From Bugula neritina (lineage: Eukaryota; Bryozoa; Gymnolaemata; Cheilostomatida; Bugulidae), in contig OZ037769.1 of assembly GCA_964035545.1 (NCBI GenBank), forward strand, positions 10,733,133-10,797,132: a stretch of 64,000 bases of DNA, written 5' to 3'. The translations under genes were made by a program, and so were the position numbers. The notes beneath the pieces are model-generated. The model searched no databases. It was not told the origin of the DNA and saw only the letters and a program-made list of their open reading frames with translations. Positions 11,054 through 26,000 of the stretch are shown here, one piece after another; within the stretch, counting starts at the first letter, position 1, and each line of letters begins with the position of its first letter.

Positions 11054-14000
11054 GTGAGTATATTTATATGTAATAATTTAATCGACATATTCGATATACA
11101 ACAAGTAATATCTCTACTATAATTGAAATTCTAAAATGGACTCAGCCTTAATTTGGAAAAAGTTTTACTCAGCACAAATTCTCATTTGATATTTTGCACA
11201 AGTTACTGTAGATGTTAGAAGATACAACAATATAGTATTAGACTGTATTATACTGCATAAGTAAGGCAGTCATGTTGTACCACCCTGTCAGTACGTAAAG
11301 GGATTAAATTAAATAGCACCAGCTATTACTTTTAGAATAACCTTCGACTAACTTAGCAGACTGTCTAGTTTAAAAAGAAATAATAATATATTACTAAAAT
11401 ATAAATACAAATTATTAGTACTATAATATAGTAGTAATTTTTTCCTAATATTATCAATTCATTATTTTAAAATACACATTATTCTCTAAATGGTTTTTTT
11501 TTCAAATATCATAGAGGGGTAATTTTTATATGAGCTGAGAATGCTCGTCAAGTTTGTGATTTGTATTTGTCTTGTCATATCAAACATTCCTTGCAGGTTA
11601 AATAGGAAAAGCTTAGCAGTTGGTGCATAGATATGCCCTATTTTCCATTGAGATAATTATTCAGCAGTTGTTTGCAAGCATCATGATAAGATTTTTGTGG
11701 TTTACTAGTGTTATGTTACTGCAGGCTTATTAAGCAAACTAAATCTCTGAAAATTTGATTGACATTGCCACATGCTCATCTCTGCAACAGACAATGATTA
11801 AAGGAAAGAATAATTTTAATTGGTTAGAGAAGAGAATGATACACCTGTTTTAATTATTGCAATTAGTATTGAAGAAGTTATGAGGAGTGTGCTTAGTTGG
11901 CACTTCCCCCCCCCCCCTTCTTATATCATTGGATCTGCAGCATAATGGAGAATGTAAAAAGTAAACTTGGATTTAATTTATGTAAACTCTAAAATTACTT
12001 ATATTTAAGTTAGAAAACCCGAAATTATTAAACAATAAACCACAATCATTATTTTGCTTTAAAGACTGAAACTCCATGGATGAGAATCACCCTAGTAACC
12101 CCCTCTCAGGTTTTTATCTAATTAGATCCACTCTTGGAATGTTTGCTGAAGATTTTTCTTCAAACCTTTGCTTTAGCATTTCTAATCTAATTGAAGGACC
12201 ATGACTGACTTTCATAATCTTCCCAGATAAAATATAATGCAGACAGTAAAGTTAACTCATTTAAAATTATACAAATAACTGAAAAATCTTATCTCAGCAA
12301 GATTAGATACAACTTTAAATAGGTTAACAATGTAAACATCACTAATTATTCTCTGTTTATACACACTAATGGGAGAGTTGAGTTTCTACATGATGCAAGA
12401 ATACATTTGATAGATAAAGCATCATTTACCATGTGGGACTTAATCAGAGCTCTCATTAACATTTTTACAGAATCTAGCTCTAAAGCCTGCCACCATTATT
12501 ATATGTGCATCAATTGGATGTAATAAATTAATAAAAGACCAAGAATAACTTTTCCAGTGCCAGTATTATAAGTTCAAGTAAATTGTTTCGCAAGCCAAAT
12601 GCAGTTTAATAATGTAATGTGCATAAAAATACTATTTTAATAATACATAATTACAACAGCATGCATGATATTATATGCCTAATTACACCTATATTTCTAT
12701 TGTTGTATTATTCTATGGCAATTATATTTACAGAGCTGATAAAAATAGAACCTTAATGCAATATGGATGATATACCAATCGAGTTTTTACAAACCAGTCG
12801 GAAACATGAATTGAAATTGAAATTAATGTAGTTTTGAATATAAAATGCCTGTTTGCCGAATACCTTGATTATAATGAGCACTGTTTGGCAGGATAGGTTT
12901 ATTACAAGTTTATCAAAACGCAAACACACTTTAAATTTAGTTACACAAAGTGAGTTACAATATAACCTTCAATGATATAGCATACATAAACATAAGCATT
13001 GTTGAAAACTAAACCCCAGTTTGAAAATATCTTGAATTAAGTAATTTTTTTTAAAGTTTAGCATAAACTCTGTGAATTTTCTACTAGATGAGTCAATGAT
13101 TGCAGACTGCTGAACAAGGAGATGGTACAATTTTATACCAAAGTATTATATTTTACAATTCATCCGTAATGAATTTTTTTTATAGCTAATGAGTAGTTAT
13201 TTTAATAAAGCTGTTCATTGATCATGTTCGGAAGAACACGTGCTGTTGTAGAGCGTCACTTCCATAGCTCTTAGATGCAATGCTCCCTTCGTATCTCACT
13301 AAACTGTGGATCTCGAAATCTCAATTCGTAACAGTAGAATTCCAGATTACAGAATACCGTTAAATTTGGTCATTTTGTCCCTATACACAAATACATAAGC
13401 CACAAAATGAGGGTCCAAGCTCAATTATCTTCATCCGGTACCTATGCAATTTCGTGAGAAATGGATTCATGAGATAGGGAGGGAGCACTGTATTTGATTT
13501 GGCATTGAAAACATGTGTTCCTTGGGGTTATTTTTCGGCAATTCTCTCATTTAGCTTGTGTGCAGTAAGGCAGGAGTTATAATTCTTGTATTATGAGCAA
13601 AGATTATACACTCTTTACCCTTGTATAGTCAACAAATCATTATTTATAACATCATGTGTTAAACAGTTTGTGGTATCGGTGTCTTGCAAGTAGAGAGTTT
13701 GCCTTACTGTTTGATATTTGGTCTGTACCGACTAGAGATTTGTGTAAATAATGTTAAAACTAGAGCCAATAACGTCTAAATCTCATCAGTAAACACAAAG
13801 CATCAGTAACACTATGCTAAGATACTACAAGCTCTCATTTCAGGGCTTCATCAAGAGGCTTTGCTTAGAAAGTGAACCCAACATTCCATTTATTCAAATT
13901 AACTTTTTGTTCAATAGTAACTCTTCATAGAACAAAGTACACCGTTTCCTATCTTAGGGATCTTTGGTTTTTAGATTTAGATAATATTTGTTTTTAAAAG

Positions 14001-17000
14001 GTGAAGTAATTTATTTTATTTGCGAGTATTTGGTGATACCAAGACATAGTGTGTAGCAGACTGTATAGCATATGCCATGTCCTTCAACTCTTATCTACAA
14101 ACTCTTTTCATACATTTGATGCCAATACAGCATACCACATGGGTAGTGTCATATTATTATTTAATGTGCTCTGTATTGTATAATATTACATTATGCCCTA
14201 AATATTGTATGGTATTATACTTTATTTTAATATACTGCATTTATTAATCCTATGCTATACATACTATACCAATGTTATAGACTATTATGAACAGCAAATT
14301 ATATTTTATATAATTAAAACAATGATTATATACTGTAAATAAATTGAGTTGCTTTCACCTACTTAATTTCTGATATAGTACTTCACCCATTGTTTTGTGA
14401 GAATTCACTGTATAATTCATATAATAATTATAAAACTCTACAGAGAGTTAAAATATATTATTTAAATTATAAATATTGTCCCGAATGACTGTAAGTGTGG
14501 TGTTGAGATAAGAGAAGACAACTTTACTAGTTACAAAAACTACTTGACATTTCTGACTTCACAGTATTGGAAATATTAGTTAGCTGGGGTAAAACTAATG
14601 CCAAACCTATAGCAGAGACTATTCCTGCAAAGATATAGTGATAAAAAGTTATCTAACTACCATAACATAGTCATAAAATTTTTCTTTCATCTTGTGCTTT
14701 GTTTATGCTATCCGTAGAAAGTTTAAGTGCTTTTTCCTAGTGCAAAAATCTGCATATTAGAAAAATAAATTCTATGATGTAGGGACATATAAATGCATTT
14801 TTTATAATCTAAGTTGTAAGATATACTTTATGGAACATTTACAGTTACATTATTTTGCTAAATAAAGTTGGTTGTAATTAATAAAGCAAGAGCTAACAAG
14901 GATAACAAAAAGTCACTTCTAATGTTATGCACAGGCTGCAATAACATATAATTAAGATTTTGGATTTCTTGTAAGTATGTATGTATTTTGGTTAAAAAAA
15001 ATTTGCAGTACAATACGATGCTTTATAGAAAGGCTTGCATGCTACAAACCTACCGAAAAACCTGAAATTCTGAGTTAAATCAACTTATTTATTACTATTA
15101 TATACAGTTCATTTTAAATTAGGAAATTTTACTACATATCTATATTCTATGTATAACAATTACATGTGTGTACTGGGTATGCTAGATGCAGCTACATAAA
15201 CGTAATAAAAATAGTATATAAAATTGGGCCAGGCTAAATTCCATAAAAGAATTTCCTTCTAAGTAATTATAGGCCTGAAGTGTAACAGACAGATACAATA
15301 AGTAGACAGTACTGCATACTTCCACCCGCAGCTGCTGATGTAACAGGTAACTCTTTGTTACATCAAAGAGCTGTCAATGTTCATTAACCTACTGAGAGAC
15401 CGTGATTATGTCATAATGTTTAGCATACGCTAATTTAGGTCATCTTTGCAGGTAGTTTTAATGCCAGAATTTAGCTTTGCAAAACTGTAAGATATCTTAA
15501 TTTTTTATGAAAAACAGTACAACTTGCAGATAATGAGTTGGACTCCTGTATTATACGTGTGAACATAATATCTGTGTGATTGTAATATGATATGTTAATC
15601 ACAATGCTGAATGGTCCTTAGTATAAATATGCAGGGAAACAGGTAGTGCTTGTTATAAATAGTTAGTTCAGTTTGCACAAATTACAAAATATAAACTATG
15701 ATGTTTCATTGAATTGGTACAGATTCGTCACAGTACAGTAAAAATTTACTGGCTTGTAATGGTTTTATTGCTTGTTTCAATTCAAGTAGGAACAAAATGG
15801 TGATTATCAGTTTAGACAGAACACAGGATAGAAATGTGTAGTTGTTGGTAGACTACATAATTACAACTAAAATCATGCTCAATAAATATGCCCCATTGCA
15901 ACTTATTGTAAAAATAAGAAATGCACAGAATATAGTTGATATGTGTTATATGGTTAGTTGAACAATAAAAATTATGCTATGAAAGATAAAAATAATTAAC
16001 TTGAACAAATTATGCTTAACAATTTTTAATATTAGCACACTATTATAATAATGTTATGCAGTGTTATATACTAGCTATGCAGTTAGTGTTATATACTAAA
16101 AGCTAGAGGTAGGCTTTCACTCCCTGTGAAGATCTACTGAAACTGATATTAGCTGAAAGACTCCAAAAGTAGTGATCACTGTCTATAATATATTACACTA
16201 AGTGATGCTCAACAGTATTTTCATTTGTCAACTTAATGTCAATTAGTCACTGTTTACAAAACTGTGCAGTCACTTTCCTCTTATTCTATAACTACGGAAA
16301 GTCTTTTGGGCAATAAATTTATTAAAGTCTAGCCAACATAAATTAACTACGAGAAATAATAGGAGTGAGGCGCCAACACTTGCGGTTGAAGTGGTGGTAG
16401 AGTTGAGTAAAACATTGACAGCTACATGAGCTTTACATGGCAAAGTTCCACTGTATGAAGTTCTACTGTATCTAGATTATGTTTGTTATGCATGGATTAG
16501 GTAATGCTATACCTGATGAAAGCTGGTTCTCTTAAGAAGTATCGTTGTAACATGTTTTTCAAACAAGTCAAGTCTTGTTAACTAAAAGTTATGCAAATAG
16601 TGTTTTTTATTATTGTAAGTAGGATCACACCACTCGAGGGTTGTCTACAGAGGTCACGTTGCAAGCCTTCCTGCCGCTGCTGCTACTGCTCCTGTAACAT
16701 TTCATGTTAGGTTTTTGCTGACTATTAAAAATAAACATTACAACTCTGTTCCTTAGATTTCTAGCTAACAATTGCAGTATAAGAAGTTGTCTTCTCATAA
16801 TGATATTTTTTAACGTTCAATGTTGGCAAGGATATATCATGAGGGTTCTAATCAAGCTTATTAAATTAAAACTTGCACTTACATGGCACTTGGTCAGGTT
16901 GTAAAATTTAGTAATATGTGTAAATGCAGGCACAGAGTTTGAGTGATAGATTTTTGAAAATATTACAAGATCTTCACTATATAATAACTGACTGACACTG

Positions 17001-20000
17001 ATTACATAGAGATGTATATAGCGTTATTATAAGATGTATATTATCATGTTATTAGAAGATGTAGACCTCACTTGAATAATCTATGATAATGCGTTGGGTT
17101 TTTTCACCTGCATTCTATGTACATAATAATTATGTTGACTAATTCTTATGTAGTTGGTAAATGTTGACCAACAACATTAAAATCAAAGTACATTCACAAC
17201 CCTTTAACTCAACCACTGCCTACTCTATTATACTCGATAAAACTCCAACCGGGACGGTGACTAATCATCTTCCAATTTATTTTGTAGCTTGTCCAAATTC
17301 TGAACAGCAAGACATAGTCGTGGTCCTAGATTCTTCAACTTCTATAACCCGACCTGACTTTAGTAAGCAGCTAGCATTCGTCAATGCTATTATTGAAAAG
17401 GTTGGAATTGGGCCAGATGCTAATCAAGTTGGAATTGTCAGTTTCTCTGATAACTACAGACTCAACTTCCATCTCAATGCTAACAGGTAACCATAGCAAC
17501 AGCATATGTAAGTAACCATAGCAACAGCATATGCAAGTAACCATAGCAACAGTAACATAGAAGTTTCAATAGCCTAAGTTCTTTGATTTTTTACATAATT
17601 TTTTATTTAGTGTATAGGTTTCAATTTTCATGAGAACATAACTTCTTTTGCTATACTTTTATCTAGAATGCAGGCTTTTTATTGATGTCATCATACCTGC
17701 GCCTATATCTCAGCTAGACAACATAATGTATAACCGTGTGCAATATACATGTTAGAATGAGTTGTGTTTCACCTAATTGATATTATAATAAATAATTTTA
17801 TTTGATTATCTTGTTATAAAACCCAGTTTGTGTAATATTGTAGCTGGAGTTTCACAAAATGTAATTTAGCTTCACATGCAAGCAATATGCTATGTGTACA
17901 CTCAATTATACACTTCATACTGCTTTACAAAGTCATTTTGGTTTGAATTATTTATTCCTTTAGTCGATATTTTCGAGGAAACAATGTTGGAATGAGAGTG
18001 TAAGCTACCCACCCCCAGTGTGTCCCTCTAAGTTTCACACATTTTAGTTGTAGACTGTGTATGTCTGCTTTAAAATTTCTTGAAAATTTCCTGCCACTTC
18101 ATATTTCTATGGTATTTACTATAATTATAGAGTTTGGCATGGTTGATTGTGAATGTCCAACTATAACTTACACTAATTTATTTCTACTTTAATAATTTTT
18201 ATGCCTTAACTACTATCTTGTAGTTTTTGTTTTTAGAAAATTAAAAGGTTTGGAATAAATTATTTGATATGCATATAATGTATTTATAACCATATCATTT
18301 AATTATTATTGAATTATACCCTTCCAGAAAGCAAACATAATATTGTCATAACTTGCTATACCACATTCACTATTGTTTTAAAGTAGATGTAGCATTATTT
18401 GAACCTACTTTAGCATTCACATTAATAGTCTATATTGCTAAGTTGGAAAAGTTTGAAAAGTAAATTGCCCAAGTCCACTTGTTAAGCACAATACGTCTAT
18501 TATTGCCATAGCAACATATGACAAACATGTAATCTTGACTGTACATTTTTCACACTTTTGCTATGCCAGATAGATGTGTGGTATTTGCAGACTTCGAAAG
18601 CTGCCTCCAGGAACGACGTAAGCAGCACAAAGTTGCAACCAGTCACCTTATCACTTCTTAAATCTATTGCAGCTAATTCTTTCATTACAATCTATGATTC
18701 TGTGATTTGATTTTGATTTGTCAATTCTTAATTTTATTGTAATATTTTAATGAAATCAATATCTTACAAAAAAAGAAGACTGTAAGCCAGATAAGCTGTA
18801 ATATATTGCATTCAGAATAGCACACACACTATTAAAAGTCATCTTTAAAGTTTGATGCCTTCACTGTGGCTGCATAGTAGTTATAGTGACTGTAGCTGTT
18901 GTAGTAGGTGCAGTTGTAATTGTAGTGCCTGTAGTGCCTGTAGCGGCTGTAGTGGATAACAAGCAAAATTAGCACAGTTGGCCATAGAATCTTCAACTGC
19001 AATTATAAAATAATTAAATAAATCTACTAACTTTTAGTTTTGCTTTTCCAGTTATAACTTATATAGTAGTTTAAATCTGTTTAGATTTGCTTGCAAGTTT
19101 TACTAAAAATATAGCCTAAGATTGTTACATGCCAGCACTCTTTATCGGTTGACATAGATGTTAATAAATATTCAGCTATTATTTTGCAGCAAATTCTTTA
19201 TCAATTTAACTGTTAAGGAATACAACTATAGTAAGTAAAGTTTGAGATACAGGTTCATGGCTTTTTGACAAGACTATCCATTTCTGAATATGAAGCCTAT
19301 TGTATATAAGCATCAGACCATCACAGTTTTGATTAGATATCAAAAACATGATGTATTGTTTACACAGATATCTGCAGACGCTCTCGATGCCTTACTTGCT
19401 AAAACCTCTGCTATTTGTAATTTTAGAGCGTACACTTCAGCGTAAGAACTTTCTCCCAATTAACGCTATTTTCATCTTTGAACATGACGCTTATATTAAT
19501 TTTTGTTTTCCCCTCTGATTATTGAAATACTTGTTTGGTAATACAACTTCTGTATAACTGTTTTTTGCCTTCAATATTAGATTCCCTTGTACCCATAAGC
19601 TGTTACTGAAAACAGAAGTTTGCAAAATTTGCTGCCTATGCATTTATGTAGCTGTTAGAAGCATGCTTTACCTGGCATTAGTAATCCTAAAAAAAAATTA
19701 AATTAAAATAAGAGCAGAGCAATTTGTTTAAAATTTAAGGATGAACTATTTGTGAATTAAAGCTGAAATAGAATTTCAAGTTGAAACAAAAATTGCGTAA
19801 AGACACAGATATGCAGCTAAACTAAAAGAAATAGCAAAAATAAAAATCCGAATGTTTGAAACCGTTTTGGGTTTATGAAACTAAGACCATCTAGTTCTTG
19901 CTACTTCTACTATAAGCTGTTTTGCTAAACTTATAGCTACTAATACACTCTGGTTCTACTAAAACTTTATATAAAACTCTATTTTGCTGATATATAGCAA

Positions 20001-23000
20001 AACCTAACTTTTCAACATAACTTTCATAACTACCATAAATCTAGGTTTAGTATCGTTAGGATTTCCTGATGAAACTAAAACTATAGAGGAGCTTGATGTA
20101 TATTCTTTGAATATGAGTGACCATGTGACTCCCTATTTGGTAGGTGAACATTTCTTATCAATTTTTTAGTGAGAAAAAGCAGCTTCAGGGCCAAGTATCT
20201 GCTATCAGGCAGATGGGAGGAGGTACCAACACCCACAAGCCACTAGAGTTTGCTCAGCGAAGCATGTTCACTAGTCAGAGAGGAGATAGACCAGACAAGC
20301 GGAACGTCTGTATTGTTATAACTGATGGCAAGTCTTATGACCCTGCTAGAACTGCTTCAGCGGCAAAAGCTGTAAGTCCTTGTAAACAAATAAAAACACA
20401 GCAACTTGGTAGAGCATTGGTACAACAGCAAGTCGCTAGCTATCTTTATACAGCATACGGTCTAAGAAACTCAATTCTGTGACTTTAAGCAAAACTACAG
20501 AATGTTTAACATTCATTGTTTGTAGCTGGCTGATTCTGGAGTGGAGATGTTTGCTCTGGGAGTTGGTCCAGGTGCCGACAAAACAGAACTTCTGAGCATA
20601 GCTGGAGATGAGGAGAGAGTGTTTCAGGCCACCAGTTACGATGAGCTAAATGATATTTCAGATGTCTTTGCTGTTCGGGTACTGGATGCCTGCCCGATAG
20701 GTCAGTTAAGAACCACCCATTGGTGAACTCTGGTTACATAGTAGGCGCAGCCAGTGATGTTAGTATGTGGTAAGAGTGGTGAGACATTTAACTATATGCT
20801 ACATGCACTCATGGTTACCGCATAAAGTGATCACTTTTAGGACGATTCCATTTTTTCTACACAGTACAATTTGTTGTACTGTATGAAATATATAGTATGA
20901 ATTTGAATAAAAAAATGTTATGTGTACTTGTGTTGAAACACTCATATTGTACAATGACTATTTGTAGAGCCGAGCACAACTACAGCCATGCCTCCACTTC
21001 CTTTTCCTGTTATTACCGGAATGCCATCAGACCCAGTTGAAGACGGAACAGAGATCTCATTGCGGTGCAGTGCTGAGACCACGGATCCTGATGCGAAACT
21101 GTTTTGGTACCGAAAAGGAAACAAAATGCCTCAGACCAGCTACAACATTGAGGTGAGCATAACCTATTTATCTTAACTTATTTATCTATAACCTAGTGTA
21201 TGTTATTGCTGTAAGTGACATAGTGTAACTGTAATACAGCTACTTACTGTAGTGCAACTGTAAGTCACATACCATACTGTAGTGCAACTGTAAGTCACAT
21301 AGTGCAACTGTAGTGCAACTGTAAGTCACATAGTGCAACTGTACGTTAGGTACGTCAATGTAGTGTAAAAGTAAGTCAGTTACTTCCTAGAATGTGTTAC
21401 TCTCCACATTCATGCTGTACATACTGCAAGATTACATGTCATATAGAAACTAGTAAAGTTTATGTATAAATCAGGGCAACTACCTGGTAAGCTATTACAC
21501 CCTCACTGCTGAGCTAGAGGAGCATGGCGAGCAGATAGTCTGCTCTCTGGAGCACAGTGACCTGACGGAGGGTAGAGAGGACAATGTAATACTTCAAGGT
21601 GAGACATTATGTTATCAGCTACCAAACAAATGCTTGCTGCAAAATCTTTAAAGCTAAATATCTAGTTTCAAACGCTTTATGACTCGCGTCCCCTAAACTG
21701 TGCTAATAGTTGATGGAATTATTTCTATTATAACTTATTTACTCACCTATAATTTTTAATATATACAAATAGTCTAGCTTTAGGCTGCAAATAAATTAAC
21801 CAACAAGGTAGATGAATAAACAGCAGTTTAGCTTTACGAATGACAGTTATAAAAGTGTAGATATGTAATTACTATATAAACAAGTATTAAAGTTTTGTGT
21901 ATCAATATTGAATATTATAGTTTAGCTGGTATATAACTAGTAATGCAAGCTGCAAAGTTTTAGTATTAATATATTGAAACTACCTGTCTAGAAAGGGTCT
22001 TATTCTTACCACTGACAAAACTGCTTAAGAAGAGCAACTTGTGTAAATAGCATTTATTAAATGAAACCTTCCAGTGTTATAATGAGGCTCTTACATCAAA
22101 GGAAATCTGGTATGCAAAGGCTGCTTGTGTCACTATTTTCTTGGCTGACATAAAACTATAAAAGGAAAAATTCAGACCTTCTCAGCGCTAATTACCATGA
22201 GAAGTGATTCACAAAGCATTTCACTTTCACTTTTGATGTTTGAGTAGATAGTGTAACACATCAGGCATACCACACTCATGAACTTACTTCAACATTGTTT
22301 ATACTTTGCTGTCCTTTGTAATGAGAGAAAAGGCTATACCACTTTCCTTGTTACATATTAGGTATAATATGTGTTCCTCAACATAACAAACAGCTGGTTC
22401 AAGTGTGGTATGATAATTGTGTAGAATGTTAACTAATAAGGAGTGATGTAATTAAGTTGATTACCTGGAGACTAAATTTCATATCAAGCAGACCAATTGA
22501 TGATTTCTTTCATCATGAAATCTGATATCAATTTAAGTATACTCATTGCAACAGTTGGGCTACAACTCAAGTATTAAGGCCAGTCCACACTGAAACATTT
22601 CAGCGAAAGCACTAGCTGAATCAGAATGAAAAATACATGAACAGCTAGACGAAATATTTCCATACAAATGTTTTCTTGCTAATAAAAATTTTGTGGAATT
22701 AATGATGATTTAAGTAAAGAAAAGAAAAGTTTGCTAAAACATATTAATTTAAGTTTACAGTCTTGTAAATAATCAAGCTTGTTTGCTTGTTCATACATGA
22801 TATATATGGAGTTTTTTTATTTCGAAAAAAAATGCTCAATTGTACGAAATGTACTGTCCCTTTATTGTCATGATTTTTTAAAAGTGCAGTATTTTTTATG
22901 CAACCATCCCAATGCCAACAGGCATTTATGTACATTCTAACTGGTAATTGATAACACGCACAATGAAACTACAGAACAATAATCATTATAACAATAAATA

Positions 23001-26000
23001 TAATTCACCTATATGTCTAAATATATTCAACTATATATACTAAAACCTTTTACGTTGCTTATTCTTGTTTATTCTTCAACATGTGTACTATCTTACATTA
23101 CATAATAAAACCATGCCTATTGAAGGCATTGAAGTATAGAGTTTACTAGCAAAAACTTTCCAATCTAGAACTTCCTTTCCTAACTAGATTTTAAGTGTTT
23201 AAGCAATTTTTCCTTGTAATTTTTATGGCTTTTTAATATAATCTAATATCCTGCTTTTACTCTAACTTGCCACCAGTGATGACCATACCAGGCCCACCTG
23301 TGATAACATATAGTCCCAGCCAAGAGGTGTACGAGGGCACGCTTGTGTCCATAACATGCGTCTCACAAACCAAAGACCCTAAGAACACCAAAGTGAGTTG
23401 GATAAGATCCGGAGACATACTGGCTGGAGAAGTGGTGCAGGGCTCTGCTAGTGTTACTAACACAATTACTTTACCTGCTTTGCTTAGTGACAGCTCTGCC
23501 AGATATGAGTGTCACGTAGACCATGAGAACCTTCCAGAAGCCTTAATAGATTATGCTAGCATTAAAGGTAGGCGGAGACAAGCATACAACCGCACTCCAT
23601 ACAGATACAGTCTTATGTCAATTGGTTTATCTTCAAACACATTAATTATTTCTATCTCACTATAATTATCCATCTTAAGCATCATTTGTTCCAGTGTTAA
23701 GGAACCAGCCTGTAACTTATGCAGCACATAATGTTATATATGATAGCATGTGCTCCTTACTTGTGTACGTCATCTTGTCCTCTATCTCACAGTTCTCGGG
23801 CTGCCTGGGGTTCCAGTTATTATTGCGGAACCTGAAGGTGCAGTGAAAGTTGGTAGTAAAGTAGCTCTGAGCTGCGTCAGTGAAGGATCCGACCCAAACA
23901 CCCAGTTACTTTGGTACAGAGATGGAAGGTATGTTACTAGCTGGTGTTGTAATACTGATACTGGTACTAGTACTGGTATTGGTACTGGTCATGGTATTGG
24001 TATTGGCACAGTGGTACTGGTAATGGTACTGATACTGGTACAGTGGTACTGGTAATGGTACTAATACTGGTACACTGGTACTAATACTGGTACTGGTACT
24101 GGTACTGGTACTGGTACTGGTACTGATACTGGTACTGGTACTGATACTGATACTGGTACTGGTAATGGTACTAATACTGGTACACTGGTACTAATACTGG
24201 TACTGGTACTGATACTGATACTGGTACTGGTAATGGTACTGATAGATATGTAAGTTACCAACATCTGCATCATGATTTAAACTTCTTGCAGTGTGGTTGA
24301 CCGCACATATGCCATATCTGGAGCCTTGGTAGTCAATACTCTAACTATACCAGCTGCAATATCAACCAGAGAATATGAGTGCAGAGTCGTCCACCCTAAA
24401 CTTACTGATGATCTCGTTGAATACCACACTGTTACAGGTATTCTTCTAGAATATTCTCAAACTGCTATAAACAGTTTTTGCTGCAAATGAAGCAATAATT
24501 AACAAGAAGCCTATAACCATAACAGATGAAAGTTGCTTAAAGCACTATTCAGCTTGAAATTTAAGAGTAAAACTAGATTAGTTGATTGAGCTATGTGATC
24601 TGTCTCAAAATATGAATAAGAAATAATTCAGACAAAGTCTAATTATGAAGGTCAGCCATAGCCCTTTATATATATTATGTTGTATCAAATGTAAATCAAC
24701 ATCTTTAGAGCTAAAATTTGCATGTTGAGATGAAAAATTTCCTGTGAAGCAAAAAGTTTGGCTTACAGATGTTCTTAGAAAAAAAGGAGTGTAAGTTAGT
24801 ATATTGGTTAATTTTACCGATTACTACCACCAGCATTGCAAGATACTCTAAGCTCTCTCACAGCTGTCAGTGACCTCAACATACAGGGCGCCGAGGGGGA
24901 CATATTATGAGTCATAGCAAGTCTAAACAACAAATCACTGTGTGTTTCTTTTTGTAAACAAACAATGTTCAAGTAGTATTAATTTACATAATTTACAGCA
25001 TATCAGTATAGAAAATTCAATGTATAAACACAGTACTTATCCCATCTAAATGAAATCTTCAGAAATTTACATTCCTTAAATATTGTTAATTCAGGCAACT
25101 GAAATTCATAGTAGCTGTAAATTATGCCTAGTGATTTTCCTGTTTATATAAAATTGTTTATAATGTTATTTAGTTTGCTTTCATAGTGTACAGGTTACCA
25201 GACCCCCCTACAATAAAGTCACCAAAGGCAGGGTTAAACCCAAATGCTTCCATCACTTTGGTGTGCACAGCTGAGAATGCTGATAGGAATACGTCCTTAG
25301 TTTGGTTGAGAGGCGGGAAGGTGATTGATAGGTCAGTCTCAGTCTATCTTGAGCTTTGTGCTGAGTAACTTCAGCTGTTGATAGATACGATGTGTACAGC
25401 TTGCTATTCTTCAGTTACTAGAGTTGTCCCCCTTGCATATTACCACACATGGCTATCTAGTCAGAAGCTTCAATCTTATTTAGAGTTATATTTTTCAGCA
25501 TGTATGAGTTGGCTGGTTCTACTATAACTAATGAACACACCTTTGCTACGTGGAGCGACATAGAAGAGGTCAGGTGTGAGCTGAGTCACCAGTATATACC
25601 TAGGCCTTATGAGGTCATCCCGGAGCTCCCCGGTATGTCTTATTTTAAGGATTTAGAACCACTGCTAAAAATGCAACTTTTCTGTCCTGTATTTTCTGAT
25701 GAAAATTTACACTTCTGTAATATTGCAAAGTTTCTTTAAAGAGTTTTAGCTGCATACAAAGAATTATACAAATTCTTTTTTTTTTTATTTGTTTTAAAAG
25801 GAGTCTTAAAAATAGATAGATTTGCTTATATTATATTTTCTACTCTTTTACACATGCAGTTTGTTGTTATACAGTATACACCTACATTGCATGTGTGTTA
25901 TATCTGATAAATAAAGTGTTGTACAAAATTAATATAAATCATATAACATTTGACTTTTATTTCAAGATTTATCATCTCTCTAAGCATATTGCCTGGTAAT

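Noticed and set aside
24061-24273. Ser/Thr/Val/Pro repeat protein on the minus strand
   Set aside because: Translation of a six-base microsatellite inside the Ig3 intron.
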